Assembly (NCBI GenBank): GCA_900548265.1
Contig: URKG01000002.1
Span: forward strand, 81,753 to 145,752
From: an uncultured Collinsella sp.
GTDB taxonomy: Bacteria; Actinomycetota; Coriobacteriia; Coriobacteriales; Coriobacteriaceae
Length of the DNA: 64,000 nucleotides
Reading direction: 5' to 3'
The position numbers were made by a program, and so were the translations under genes. Below, one piece after another: positions 15,298 to 23,777 of the stretch (position 1 is its first letter; each line of letters begins with the position of its first letter). Below the pieces are notes generated by a model. That model ran no database searches, was not told where the DNA came from, and worked only from the letters and a program-made list of their open reading frames with translations.

Positions 15298-17064
15298 TTA
15301 CTTCGAAAGCTGTTCACTCACGAAGGCGAGAGACTTATCGCCGTTCTGGGAGAGCTCGATATACTGCTTGCCACGGCAGGCGACGCACTTGTTGCCCACG
15401 CGCTCGCAGTCCTTCTGCAGGTCGGCCAGGTAGCTGGCGGCCTGTGGGGCCAGGATGACCAGGTCAAAGTCGGGGAGCATGTCAACGTGGTTGCCATAGG
15501 CCTCGGCAGCGGTCTCAAGATTGATGCCGCGCTCTTTGGCGGCCTTGGCCAGCGCGTTGGCGAGCAGGCCCGAGGTGCCGCCACCCTGGCAGAGCACGAG
15601 CACGCGCTTGCCGTTGAGGTCACTGGCGGTCGTTGTCTCAGTGGCGACAGCGGCGGGAGCGTCGGCCTTCACGGACTCGGCAGCAGCGCCGGCGGCAACG
15701 CTCTTGGCGTCAGCCTTGCCCTGGAAGGCATCGTTGAGCTTAGCGGCCTTCTCGGCGTTCTTGGCGGCGAGCTCCTCCTGGGAGATCTCGGCCTCCTCGG
15801 CGCACTTCTGGGCGTCATAGGCGCGGAAGAACGGATAGTACAGAGCGAAGTCGACGACCAAGATAAGGGCGAGCATCACAAAGGCGAGCGGCTGGAAGCC
15901 CAGGCCCATGATGGTGCCTATGGGGCCGGGGACAGTCCAAGGCAGGGTGTACATAAAGCCGTTCATGCCCAAGAAGTCGATAAAGATCTTGAGAATCCAG
16001 ATGTTGGCGATCGGGGCAAAGACAAACGGGACAAAGAAGACGGGATTGAGCACGATGGGTGCGGCGAACAGCAGCGGCTCGTTGACGGCAAAGCACACGG
16101 GGACGATAGCGGCCTTACCAACGGCGCGCATCTCCTGAGACTTGGCCAGGAAGCAGAACATAAAGACCAGGACGAGCGTGGCGCCGGTGCCGCCCATGCA
16201 GACGACGAAGTACTGGGCACCCTGGGTCAGGACAGCGGAAGCGTGCTGGCCAGCCTGGAATGCGGCCAGGTTGTCGGTCATGTTGGCAACAAGGGCGGCG
16301 GCGATGGCGGGCTCGACGATCGAGGGGCCGTGGACGCCGACGAACCAGAACAGGCTCATGGCGCCGTAGATCACAGCGAGGCCGATGTAGCCATCGGCAG
16401 CGGTGAACAGGGGCTGGAACACCTGGATGACACCCTGGGCAAAGCAGAAGCCAAAAGCAGCGCGGAAGACGATGTCAAAAACCCAAAAGACGGTGATGCA
16501 GACGGAGAAGGGGATGATGTCCTTGAAGGTCTGCGAGATGTTGGGCGGAACCTGCTCGGGCATCTTGACGGTGATGTTGCGCTTAATGAAGAACTTGTAG
16601 ATGATGCCGGTCACAAACGCAGCGATGAAGGCGGTCAGCAGGCCCTTGGAACCAAGGTAGGTGGTGTTGAAGCCGCTGGCGGCGTCCGTGGCGATGGTGT
16701 CGCTCGAAAGGAGCAGAAACCCGATGATGGCCGCGCACATGCACGAGATAAAGTTGATCTGGTTGTTCTTGGGCAGATCGCGGTTCTGGGCGTCGGCGAA
16801 GTGCTTGGCCGTGGTGGCGGCGCAGGCGATGGCCAGGATGCCCATGGAGTAGTTGTAGCACTTCCACAGGGCGTTGTTGATGTCATCGGGCCAGTAGAAA
16901 CCCCAGATGTTGGGGACCGAGGCTACCAGGCAAAAGATGGATGAGAAGATGATGATGGGGATGACGGAGATAAAGCCGTCGCGGATCGCCTTGAGGTACT
17001 TGTTGCGGGCGATCGCGTTGAAAAAGGGCTGGCCCTTTTCGATGATGGCGATGAGTTGCTCCAT
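15298..17064 (-). CDS. lacE: PTS lactose-specific IICB component (copy 2)
   Basis: A 588-residue IICB permease. The start MEQLIAIIEKGQPFFNAIA and stretches such as NNQINFISCMCAAIIGFLLL and PEQVPPNISQTFKDIIP follow staphylococcal and streptococcal LacE closely. The IIC membrane domain covers about residues 1-430 (GVHGPSIVEPAI, FAVNEPLLFAAP), then an Ala-rich linker, then IIB with phospho-cysteine Cys492 in VLVLCQGGGTSGLL. It transports and phosphorylates lactose. The ATG follows TTAGGAGC. Operator-like palindromes and a divergent LacI gene lie upstream. The phosphate donor is probably LacF at 18640. Confidence 0.93.
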   Translation of the reverse strand: MEQLIAIIEKGQPFFNAIARNKYLKAIRDGFISVIPIIIFSSIFCLVASVPNIWGFYWPDDINNALWKCYNYSMGILAIACAATTAKHFADAQNRDLPKNNQINFISCMCAAIIGFLLLSSDTIATDAASGFNTTYLGSKGLLTAFIAAFVTGIIYKFFIKRNITVKMPEQVPPNISQTFKDIIPFSVCITVFWVFDIVFRAAFGFCFAQGVIQVFQPLFTAADGYIGLAVIYGAMSLFWFVGVHGPSIVEPAIAAALVANMTDNLAAFQAGQHASAVLTQGAQYFVVCMGGTGATLVLVFMFCFLAKSQEMRAVGKAAIVPVCFAVNEPLLFAAPIVLNPVFFVPFVFAPIANIWILKIFIDFLGMNGFMYTLPWTVPGPIGTIMGLGFQPLAFVMLALILVVDFALYYPFFRAYDAQKCAEEAEISQEELAAKNAEKAAKLNDAFQGKADAKSVAAGAAAESVKADAPAAVATETTTASDLNGKRVLVLCQGGGTSGLLANALAKAAKERGINLETAAEAYGNHVDMLPDFDLVILAPQAASYLADLQKDCERVGNKCVACRGKQYIELSQNGDKSLAFVSEQLSK

Positions 17065-17122
17065 GCAATGCTCCTAAGAGTCGGTGGGTTAGCAACGATG
17101 GTAGCTTTGGCGTTCGGTTGCC

Positions 17123-17262
17123 AAAATGTTGACGTTGCTATTTTGTGACACAAAAAAAGACGCGAACCGGTGGTTCCTGTGCCTGCGAACCGTCGATTCC
17201 TTACGCGTAAACGTTTGAGCCGCCCGGTGGCTCTGTGTTTGCATAATGGCAACGTTAACATT
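17123..17262. promoter_or_regulatory. LacI-type operators for the second lacE-lacG operon
   Basis: AATGGCAACGTTAACATT at 17245-17262 is a near-palindrome (AATG-AACGTT-CATT). A degenerate site AAAATGTTGACGTTGCTATT starts at 17123. Both share the AACGTT-like core with the operator of the first cassette, as expected for paralogous repressors. The 356-base gap between lacE and LacI holds no gene. Confidence 0.7.
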
Positions 17263-17420
17263 TGGGCGACAAAAGCCGTTCGGGGAAGCAAAAATGTCGG
17301 TGAACGGTAGGTTTTGGGTGGTGATCGTATGGTGGGGGAGGCGTTGGATATACTTGAAGGCGGTAAAAATGACTGCGCAAGGTGCCACCAATGGCATCGT
17401 TGACATAGAAAGATCGACCT

Positions 17421-18425
17421 ATGGCCGCTGTTAAAAAATCGGTATCCGTCAAAGACGTGGCGCGCCTAGCGGGCGTCTCGGAGCAGACGGTCTCGCGCAC
17501 CGTGCACGATTCGCCCAGTGTGCGCCCCGAGACCAAGGAACGCGTGCGTGCCGCCATGCGCGAGCTGGGGTATCGCCCCAATTTTGCCGGTCGATCGCTG
17601 CGCCGCGGTAAGTTTAAGACCGTCGGCGTCGCCATGTTCAACATTACCGGCACCGGCAACCTCGACCGTATGGAGGGCTTTGCCGCCGCGGCTGACAAAC
17701 ACGGCTATGCCATCACCCTCACTAAAGTAGATGGACACCCCTATACCCTCGAGAGCGCATCGTCGCGTATGAGCGCACTGCCGGTGGACGGCATGGTCGT
17801 GATCATGAATCGCATGCCGGCGGACTTTGGCACTTTTGAGCCGCTGCCCGGCATGCAGACGGTGCTCGTTACCATGCTGGAGCACCCGCTCTGTTCAACG
17901 GTCGATAACGACCAGTTCGATTGTTCGCGCCAGGTGGTCGAGTACTTGCTGGGGCGGGGGCACAAAACCGTGCACTTTATCTCGTGTCCCGAGCGCTCGC
18001 TTTCGGGCATGCGGCGCGAGGAAGGCTGGCGCGAGACATTGCGTGCGCATGGCATTGAGCCCCCGCAGCTCGTGCGCGGCGATTGGACGGCACAGAGCGG
18101 GTATGCTGCCGGTCAGGCTCTGGCGGACGATCCGACCTGTACTGCCATCTACGCCTCCAACGATGCCATGGCATATGGCTGCATTCGCGGGCTCGAGTCG
18201 CGCGGAAAGCACGTGCCCCAGGACGTGAGCGTGGTAGGTGTTGATGACAGTCTGGGCGACATCGTGCCCGATTGTCGCCTGACTACGGTGCGCTTTGACA
18301 ACAAGCGCGTCGGCATGTGGGCGGTCGACAAGATTGCCGGCGCCGAGGGCGTTGAACCCGGTGTGGAGCACATGCTGTTTCCGGGCGTGCTCGTCGAGGG
18401 CGATACGGTGCGCGATGTACGCTAG
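17421..18425 (+). CDS. LacI-family repressor of the second lacEG cassette
   Basis: A 334-residue LacI/GalR regulator. The DNA-binding helix-turn-helix VKDVARLAGVSEQTVSRTVH is at residues 9-28, with hinge FAGRSLRRG and a sugar-binding domain ending with VSVVGVDDSLGD. The ATG at 17421 is directly before the conserved DNA-binding domain. It diverges from lacE copy 2, with candidate operators in between. It is a sister of the regulator at 12581 (shared FNIxGxxxMxG-like and MSALPVDGM blocks) and of 27089, which suggests repeated duplication of a regulator-transporter-hydrolase module. Confidence 0.9.
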   Translation: MAAVKKSVSVKDVARLAGVSEQTVSRTVHDSPSVRPETKERVRAAMRELGYRPNFAGRSLRRGKFKTVGVAMFNITGTGNLDRMEGFAAAADKHGYAITLTKVDGHPYTLESASSRMSALPVDGMVVIMNRMPADFGTFEPLPGMQTVLVTMLEHPLCSTVDNDQFDCSRQVVEYLLGRGHKTVHFISCPERSLSGMRREEGWRETLRAHGIEPPQLVRGDWTAQSGYAAGQALADDPTCTAIYASNDAMAYGCIRGLESRGKHVPQDVSVVGVDDSLGDIVPDCRLTTVRFDNKRVGMWAVDKIAGAEGVEPGVEHMLFPGVLVEGDTVRDVR

Positions 18426-18455
18426 GGCGCGGGTCTGTTTGGGTTTCCGCTAATT

Positions 18456-18566
18456 GTGTTCGATATTGTTCAAATTGGTTTAAAAACCGTTCACGGGCGA
18501 AAAGTGACCGTTCATAGCTCGAAATTACGTTTTGCGCTGTTCTTTTTTGTTTGAATGTTATTGTTT
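18456..18566. promoter_or_regulatory. Candidate LacR sites upstream of lacF
   Basis: TGTGTTCGATATTGTTCAAA at 18456-18475 and TTGTTTGAATGTTATTGTTT at 18546-18565 repeat the TGTTCRAA-type half-site seen before the DeoR gene (6509) and lacA (20416). The region also holds the lacF promoter. Confidence 0.45.
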
Positions 18567-18639
18567 CTGTCATACACAACGCAGCGCGTATGCCCGGACG
18601 CGATGCTCTCCATTGGTTCATATGTGAAAGGAACGCAAC

Positions 18640-18978
18640 ATGGCAACCAAAGAAGAAATCTCGATGGTTGGATTCGAGATTGTCGCATACGCAGGTGACG
18701 CCCAGACCGATCTGCTTGCAGCGCTCGATGCTGCTCGCGAGGGTGACTTTGAGAAGGCCGAGCAGCTGCACAAGGATGCCAGCGATGCGCTCATCGGTGC
18801 CCACGACACGCAGACCAAGCTGCTTTCGCAGGAGGCCGGCGGTGGCGAGATGGAGATGACCTTCATCATGGCTCACGCTCAGGACACCCTCATGACCACT
18901 ATGATCCTGGAGAAGCAGACCCGCTTTACCATCGACGCCTACAAGCGCATCGCTGCGCTCGAGGCCAAGCTCGCCTAA
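18640..18978 (+). CDS. lacF: PTS lactose-type IIA component
   Basis: A 112-residue soluble IIA of the lactose/chitobiose family. The phosphorylated His79 lies in MAHAQDTLMT, and Asp82 of the same motif usually binds the trimer's metal ion. Length and the all-helical pattern match LacF. It receives phosphate from HPr and passes it to the IIB cysteine of LacE. As the only IIA of this type in the window it probably serves both LacE copies, neither of which has a IIA domain. The start follows GAAAGGAA. It is followed by a terminator and preceded by LacR-like sites. Confidence 0.95.
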   Translation: MATKEEISMVGFEIVAYAGDAQTDLLAALDAAREGDFEKAEQLHKDASDALIGAHDTQTKLLSQEAGGGEMEMTFIMAHAQDTLMTTMILEKQTRFTIDAYKRIAALEAKLA

Positions 18979-19006
18979 CGAGCCCGCACAACCAAGTCCC
19001 CTTCCA

Positions 19007-19039
19007 AAAGCCCTGCCGCTACCCGCGACAGGGCTTTTT
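19007..19039 (+). terminator. Terminator of lacF
   Basis: AAAAGCCCTG and CAGGGCTTTTT pair around CCGCTACCCGCGA, with five T at the 3' end. Confidence 0.92.
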
Positions 19040-19053
19040 CTGTTCTCCTCCAA

Positions 19054-19170
19054 GTTGCGGTGAAATAGGGACTGAATAGGGGCCGGCGGGCGCAAAACAA
19101 TCCCTATTCCACCGCAACTCATCCCGAGGTAGTCATTGGGGACGTTCTTAAACGACTAGTCATTGGGGAC
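19054..19170. repeat. REP-like cluster with GGGAC motifs
   Basis: Inverted arms GTTGCGGTGAAATAGGGA (19054-19071) and TCCCTATTCCACCGCAAC (19101-19118) differ at one position. A 13-base direct repeat AGTCATTGGGGAC follows at 19131 and 19158. The same AGTCATTGGGGACGTTCTT unit forms a full inverted repeat at 23778-23833. Confidence 0.7.
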
Positions 19171-19263
19171 AGTCTTGGTGCGCTCTGTTCGTCTTCCCGT
19201 TCGTTTTTTGCTCGGTGGGTATACTTTCTTTCGCATTAAACGCCGGACTGAGGAGGTATCCAA

Positions 19264-20277
19264 ATGCCGGATAACGGGTCAATACAAAAAAGAGACGCGC
19301 ACGAGATGGCTCATGGGCGTCCTGTCCAGATAACCGAGCACACGACGGTAACAGAGCTGCAGCCCAGCCTGTCCGATGTCGTGTGCGCAAACAAAAAGCT
19401 GCAGATTGGCTTTATCGTTGCGCTCGTGGTACTAGCGCTGTTGTCGGGCTTTGTAGCTCGTCCGCATTTTGCCGATACCAAGACCTGGGACTCCACCATC
19501 GAGGTCATCGATCAAAAGAAGGGCAATGTTTTGGCGCTCACGACCTCGTGCGTCGCCCTATCTGCGGGTATCACTGCGCTGCCGGGCGATACGGGAACGC
19601 CAGTTGCCGAGCAGCTCGCGCAGCTTTCGGGAAACTTGGGTATCGTGCTTGCCGTGCTCTACCTCGAGAAGTATCTGCTGACCATTTTGTGGTCGGTTGG
19701 CCTGGGCATCCTGATCCCGTTTGCGCTGGTGCTCTTTGCGATCTCACTTGGCATTCACGGACGCTGGAGCACCAGCGCCGTCTTGCGCCGCGTGGCAACG
19801 CGTGTGCTGGTGGTCGCCATAATTGGCATGGCGTTGGTGCCCGCAAGCGTATGGGTGTCGCAAAAGGTCGACGAAACGTATCGCGTTAGCATCGAGCAAG
19901 CCGAGCAAAAGGCGGCCGACGCTGCGGGTGCGGCAGATAGCGACAGCTCCAAAGCAAGCAAGAAAAAGACCGAGTCCACAGAGTCCAAGAATGTGCTTGA
20001 GCAGCTTGCCGACGGTGCCTCGGGTCTCGTCACATCGGTGACCAGCGGTGCCAAGCAGATTACCGATGAAATTGTGCAGCAGGTGACCAATCTGATCGAA
20101 GGCGTCATCGTGATGATCGTGACCTCGTGCGTGATTCCATTGCTGGTGCTCGCGGCGTTTTTGTGGCTGGGGCACGTGCTACTGGGGATTGATATTTCCG
20201 GCCCGGCGAACTATCTGACGGGTCGCTTTCTAAGCGCTCCGTCCAAGCACGCCAAAAAGGGCGGGCAGTCCGAGTAG
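19264..20277 (+). CDS. Membrane protein of unknown function in the lac region
   Basis: A 337-residue protein I cannot assign to a family. It has a 45-residue polar N-terminus and a first membrane helix (IGFIVALVVLALLSGFVA, about 48-65). A second hydrophobic region follows near 140-165 (LLTILWSVGLGILIPFALVL) and a third near 178-198. Residues 205-260 form a charged segment rich in Ala, Ser, Lys and Glu. A helix at about 280-305 and a basic tail complete it. ATG 19264 is supported by GAGGAGG. It lies between lacF and lacAB but has its own terminator and promoter region, so a role in lactose use is only suggested by position. Confidence 0.8.
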   Translation: MPDNGSIQKRDAHEMAHGRPVQITEHTTVTELQPSLSDVVCANKKLQIGFIVALVVLALLSGFVARPHFADTKTWDSTIEVIDQKKGNVLALTTSCVALSAGITALPGDTGTPVAEQLAQLSGNLGIVLAVLYLEKYLLTILWSVGLGILIPFALVLFAISLGIHGRWSTSAVLRRVATRVLVVAIIGMALVPASVWVSQKVDETYRVSIEQAEQKAADAAGAADSDSSKASKKKTESTESKNVLEQLADGASGLVTSVTSGAKQITDEIVQQVTNLIEGVIVMIVTSCVIPLLVLAAFLWLGHVLLGIDISGPANYLTGRFLSAPSKHAKKGGQSE

Positions 20278-20311
20278 CTAAAACAGCTGTATATACCGGG
20301 GAATACCGCCG

Positions 20312-20346
20312 AAGGGCGGCCGAGACACGTTCTCGGCCGCCCTTTT
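20312..20346 (+). terminator. Terminator after the membrane protein gene
   Basis: AAGGGCGGCCGAGA and TCTCGGCCGCCCTTTT are perfect inverted arms ending in a T-run. Confidence 0.88.
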
Positions 20347-20415
20347 GTTTGTTGAATGCGCGGTAAGCCGGGCCTTTTCTGAGTCCAAACGGTCAGCAAT
20401 CATCCGTAAACGATA

Positions 20416-20492
20416 TTTGTTCAAAAAAGAACAAAGATAAACAAATAGTTGTTGCAGTTACTGTTCGAATGTGTTCAAATAAACATGAACAG
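20416..20492. promoter_or_regulatory. Candidate LacR operators upstream of lacA
   Basis: TTTGTTC (20416-20422) and GAACAAA (20429-20435) form a palindrome. CTGTTC (20461) and GAACAG (20487-20492) form a second, wider one that encloses TGTTCAAATAAACA. The half-sites match those at 6509 and 18456. The 308-base gap upstream of lacA has no other gene. Confidence 0.5.
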
Positions 20493-20585
20493 TGAAGAAC
20501 CGCACATTCAGATGCCCGGACCTGAACGCGATTCAACACTTCCAAACAGAAACTACGCACCTGCGTATCTCTCAAGGAGGATGTC

Positions 20586-21014
20586 ATGAGGGTTGTAATC
20601 GCTTCCGATGCCGACGGTATGTCGATGAAGGAGTCCATCAAGGAGATGCTCATCGCCGACGGTCACGAGGTCGTCGACTATTCCGAGACCCCTGCCGCGG
20701 ACTTTGTCGATTCCGCGACCGCCGTTGCCAAGGACCTGCTGGAGCACAAGGATTCCCAGGGCTTCGCATTCGATAAGTACGGCGTCGGCTCCTATATGGC
20801 CGCCGTCAAGATTAAGGGTATGGTCGTCGCCAACATTTCCGACGAGCGTTCCGCTTACATGACCCGCGAGCACAACGGCTCGCGCATGGTCACCATGGGC
20901 CCGGGCGTTGTGGGCACCGAGGTCGCTAAGAAGATCGCCCGTGAGTTCCTGCGTGCCCAGTACGCCGGCGGCCGTCACCAGATCCGTGTCGACATGCTCA
21001 ACAAGATGGCCTAA
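20586..21014 (+). CDS. lacA: Galactose-6-phosphate isomerase subunit LacA
   Basis: A 142-residue RpiB/LacA-fold subunit. It begins MRVVIASDADGMSMKESIKE and contains FDKYGVGSYMAAVKIKGMV and the REHNGSRMVTMG block typical of LacA. In LacA the catalytic cysteine of RpiB is absent and supplied by LacB, and no cysteine is present here. With LacB it converts galactose-6-phosphate to tagatose-6-phosphate. A strong AAGGAGG precedes the ATG. It is the first gene of lacA-lacB-lacX-lacC. Confidence 0.95.
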   Translation: MRVVIASDADGMSMKESIKEMLIADGHEVVDYSETPAADFVDSATAVAKDLLEHKDSQGFAFDKYGVGSYMAAVKIKGMVVANISDERSAYMTREHNGSRMVTMGPGVVGTEVAKKIAREFLRAQYAGGRHQIRVDMLNKMA

Positions 21015-21077
21015 CGAGAGCCACCGAGAACTCGAACTTCTACCTCAACTTGTGAATTCAGACGAAAGGACGTTCTG

Positions 21078-21602
21078 ATGAAGAAGACCATCGCAATCGG
21101 TTGCGACCATATCGTTACGGACGAGAAGATCTATCTGGCCGACCGCCTGGAGCAGGCTGGCTACAAGGTGCTCGACTGCGGCACCTACAGCCACACCCGT
21201 ACGCACTATCCCATCTACGGTAAGGCCGTGGGCGAGGCTGTTGCCAGCGGCAAGGCCGACTTTGGCGTGGCCCTGTGCGGCACCGGCATCGGCATCACCA
21301 ACGCCGTCAACAAGGTTCCCGGCGCCCGCTGCGCCCTGGTTCGCGACATGACCTCTGCCCTGTATGCCCGTCGCGAGCTCAACGCCAACATCGTGGGCTT
21401 TGGCGGCAAGATTACTGGCGAGTTCCTGATGGCCGACATCATGCTTGCCTTCCTGGAGGAGCCCTACGAGAAGACCCCCGAGCACGATGCCCTGATCGCC
21501 AAGATCGATGCCTGCAACAAGGCCGACGCCGAGGCTCAGGCCGACCCGCACTTCTTTGACGAGTTCCTGGAGAAGTGGGACCGCGGCGAGTACCACGATT
21601 AG
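21078..21602 (+). CDS. lacB: Galactose-6-phosphate isomerase subunit LacB
   Basis: A 174-residue LacB subunit. It has AIGCDHIVTDEKIYLADRL at the N-terminus, the catalytic-cysteine loop ALCGTGIGITNAVNKVPG, and RDMTSALYARRELNANIVG, all diagnostic for LacB. It forms the heteromeric galactose-6-phosphate isomerase with LacA, encoded 63 bases upstream. The ATG follows GAAAGGA. The C-terminus HFFDEFLEKWDRGEYHD is the usual LacB ending. Confidence 0.96.
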   Translation: MKKTIAIGCDHIVTDEKIYLADRLEQAGYKVLDCGTYSHTRTHYPIYGKAVGEAVASGKADFGVALCGTGIGITNAVNKVPGARCALVRDMTSALYARRELNANIVGFGGKITGEFLMADIMLAFLEEPYEKTPEHDALIAKIDACNKADAEAQADPHFFDEFLEKWDRGEYHD

Positions 21603-21721
21603 CGGGTATCCGGCGTAATTAACTAGTCCGTTGACGGCTCGCGTTTCTGTGAGGGGGCGCGGGCCGGTTTTCTATCAGCCCTATTGACTTGGCGGGCTGT
21701 CGTAAGAAAGGGAAGGCTCCT

Positions 21722-22603
21722 ATGGAGTTTGTTCTTGATAACGGTTCTATCCGCGTGGCACTGAGCACGGCGGGCGGGTCGTTCACTTCTATTGCGACCA
21801 ACGGTCGCGAGTATCTGTGGCAGGGCGATCCGGCGGTGTGGTCGGGCCAGGCACCTATTTGCTTCCCGATCTGCGGTGGCCTTCGTGACGGTCACGCAAC
21901 GACCATGGGTGGCCGCGAGGTAAAGCTCGCCCGCCACGGCTTTGCGCGCAAACAGGAGTGGAAGCTCGAGGAACAGAGCGACAACATGGTTGCGCTGAGC
22001 CTAAGCTCTACCGACCATGCCGAGTTGCTCGAGCAGTACCCGTATCCGTTTAAGATCGTTGCTCGTTACACGATCGATTTGGAAAAGGTGGCCGTGTCGT
22101 ACGAGGTGACCAATGAGGGCACCGAGGACATGCCGTTCTTTGTGGGCGGTCACCCTGGCTTTAAGTGCCCGCTTGACGAGGGCGAGTCCTATGACGACTA
22201 CGAGCTCCGTTTTGAGCAGCGCGAGGCCGCCGAGCTCTGCACTGCCGTTCCCTCGACGGGCCTGATTGATGTGGAGCATCGCAGCAAGAACCCGATGGTT
22301 GGCCATGACCTGCCGCTGACCCACGAACTCTTTGACTTCGCGGAGACCATCTTTGACGTGCTCGAGAGCCGCGTGGTTACGCTGACCAAGAAGACCGAGG
22401 ACAAGGGCGTGCGCCTGACGTTCCCCGATATGCCGTACCTGATTGTGTGGAGCAAGCCCGAGGGTGACTTTGTGGCCGTGGAACCGTGGGGTGGCCTGTC
22501 CACCTGTTCCGACGAGGACGATATTCTGGAGCACAAGCGCGGCTGCCTGGTGGCCAAGCCGGGGGAGACCGTTGCCCGCGGCTTTGAGATCGAGATCCTT
22601 TAA
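21722..22603 (+). CDS. lacX: Aldose 1-epimerase family protein, LacX-like (copy 2)
   Basis: A 293-residue protein with the same length and motifs as the gene at 748-1629 (REYLWQGDPAVWSGQAPICF, GGHPGFKCPLDEGE, EHKRGCL). It is the LacX type of aldose epimerase and lies between lacB and lacC, as in streptococcal lac operons. It probably equilibrates anomers of galactose or galactose-6-phosphate. The ATG at 21722 follows GAAAGGGAAGG. The other copy lacks lacAB beside it, so this is probably the ancestral location. Confidence 0.88.
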   Translation: MEFVLDNGSIRVALSTAGGSFTSIATNGREYLWQGDPAVWSGQAPICFPICGGLRDGHATTMGGREVKLARHGFARKQEWKLEEQSDNMVALSLSSTDHAELLEQYPYPFKIVARYTIDLEKVAVSYEVTNEGTEDMPFFVGGHPGFKCPLDEGESYDDYELRFEQREAAELCTAVPSTGLIDVEHRSKNPMVGHDLPLTHELFDFAETIFDVLESRVVTLTKKTEDKGVRLTFPDMPYLIVWSKPEGDFVAVEPWGGLSTCSDEDDILEHKRGCLVAKPGETVARGFEIEIL

Positions 22604-22659
22604 CGAGCTATCGTATGTTTGGGGCCGCGCGTGTCGTGCCCCGGAAACAGGAGTTCAAT

Positions 22660-23595
22660 ATGATTCTGACCGTTACCATGAACCCGTCGATTGATACGCG
22701 CTATCAGCTCGACAAGTTGATCATCGACGACGTGAACCGCGTGACGCCCGAAAAGACCGCTGGCGGTAAGGGCCTCAACGTGAGCCGCGTGTTGCTGCAG
22801 CTGGGCGACGACGTGCTCGCGACTGGCCTGCTTGGCGGCCACATGGGTGCCTATATGGCCGAGCTTATGGATGCTGACGGCGTCAAGAACGAATTTGTGC
22901 CCATCGCCGGTGAGACGCGCATTTGCCTGAATATTCTGCACGAGGGCAATCAGACCGAGCTTTTGGAGAGCGGCCCGCAGATCGCCCCGGCCGAGCTCGA
23001 GGCCTTTACGGCCAAGTTTGCCGAGCTTGCAGCGAAGGCGGACGTTGTGACGCTTTCGGGCTCGCTGCCGCGTGGTGTCGAAGCCGGCTACTATGCCGAG
23101 CTCGTCAAGATCGCCGAGGAGGCGGGCGCCAAGGTGCTGCTCGACACCTCGGGTGCATCGCTGGAGGCCGCGCTGGAGTCCGACGCTAAGCCTGAGCTCG
23201 TAAAGCCCAACCTGACCGAGATTAACGGCCTGCTGGGTACGTCCTTTACGACCGATGATGTCGATGCCCTGCGCGAGGCGCTCGCCGCCGATGACCGCTT
23301 TGACGGTATTCCCTGGGTTGTCGTTTCGATGGGCGCTGCCGGTTCGGTGGGCTTCCATGAGGGTCGTGCATTCCGCGCCAAGACGCCCGCGATTGCGGCT
23401 GTGAACGCGACGGGTTCCGGCGACTCGACCATCGCCGGCTTTGCGCATGCCATTGCTGCCGGCGCCGACGACGTCACGGTGCTCAAGACCGCCAATACCT
23501 GTGGCAAGCTTAACGCCATGGATCCCAAGACCGGCCACCTGGTCATGGACCGCTGGGACGAGATCTACAACAGCGTTGTCGTGACTGAACTGTAG
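22660..23595 (+). CDS. lacC: Tagatose-6-phosphate kinase (copy 2)
   Basis: A 311-residue PfkB kinase, equal in length to the copy at 1689-2624. It begins MILTVTMNPSIDTRYQLDKL and carries KTAGGKGLNVSRVLLQLG, KPNLTEINGLLG and NATGSGDSTIAGFAHAIAAG. It phosphorylates tagatose-6-phosphate, the third step of the pathway started by LacAB. The ATG follows CAGGAG. It ends the lacABXC unit, and one base after its stop begins the reverse-oriented copy of the structured repeat at 23597. No class I LacD gene follows, unlike in classical lac operons. Confidence 0.92.
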   Translation: MILTVTMNPSIDTRYQLDKLIIDDVNRVTPEKTAGGKGLNVSRVLLQLGDDVLATGLLGGHMGAYMAELMDADGVKNEFVPIAGETRICLNILHEGNQTELLESGPQIAPAELEAFTAKFAELAAKADVVTLSGSLPRGVEAGYYAELVKIAEEAGAKVLLDTSGASLEAALESDAKPELVKPNLTEINGLLGTSFTTDDVDALREALAADDRFDGIPWVVVSMGAAGSVGFHEGRAFRAKTPAIAAVNATGSGDSTIAGFAHAIAAGADDVTVLKTANTCGKLNAMDPKTGHLVMDRWDEIYNSVVVTEL

Positions 23596-23596
23596 G

Positions 23597-23743
23597 GTTA
23601 CGGCGTTTTACCAAACGCCGTAACGGCTCGACGCTGCAAACGCCCCTAAGCGGCAATCTGACGTTCAATCGTCGGGCATGACCAGAAGGTCAATGCCCTC
23701 CTCTTTCACGTCACCTTGCTCGCTTAGGGGCGTTTTCGCTGAC
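23597..23743 (-). repeat. Structured 147-base repeat, family A copy 1
   Basis: Read on the minus strand the element has four stems. The outer stem is CGCCCCTAAGCG with CGCTTAGGGGCG. Next come GACGT with ACGTC, and GGGCATTGACC with GGTCATGCCC. A separate hairpin GTTACGGCGTTT with AAACGCCGTAAC closes the 3' side. Flanking loops GAGCAAGGTG, CAGATTGCC and GTTTGCAGCGTCGAG are shared with the copies at 36388 and 39777. The GTTAC hairpin starts one base after the lacC stop. Confidence 0.85.
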
Positions 23744-23777
23744 AATGCCAAGACATCGGCGTTGCCTTGGTCGCAAG

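Noticed and set aside
15487..16944. A 485-codon plus-strand frame opposite lacE copy 2
   Set aside because: Antisense shadow with Gly/Asp-rich, domain-free sequence.
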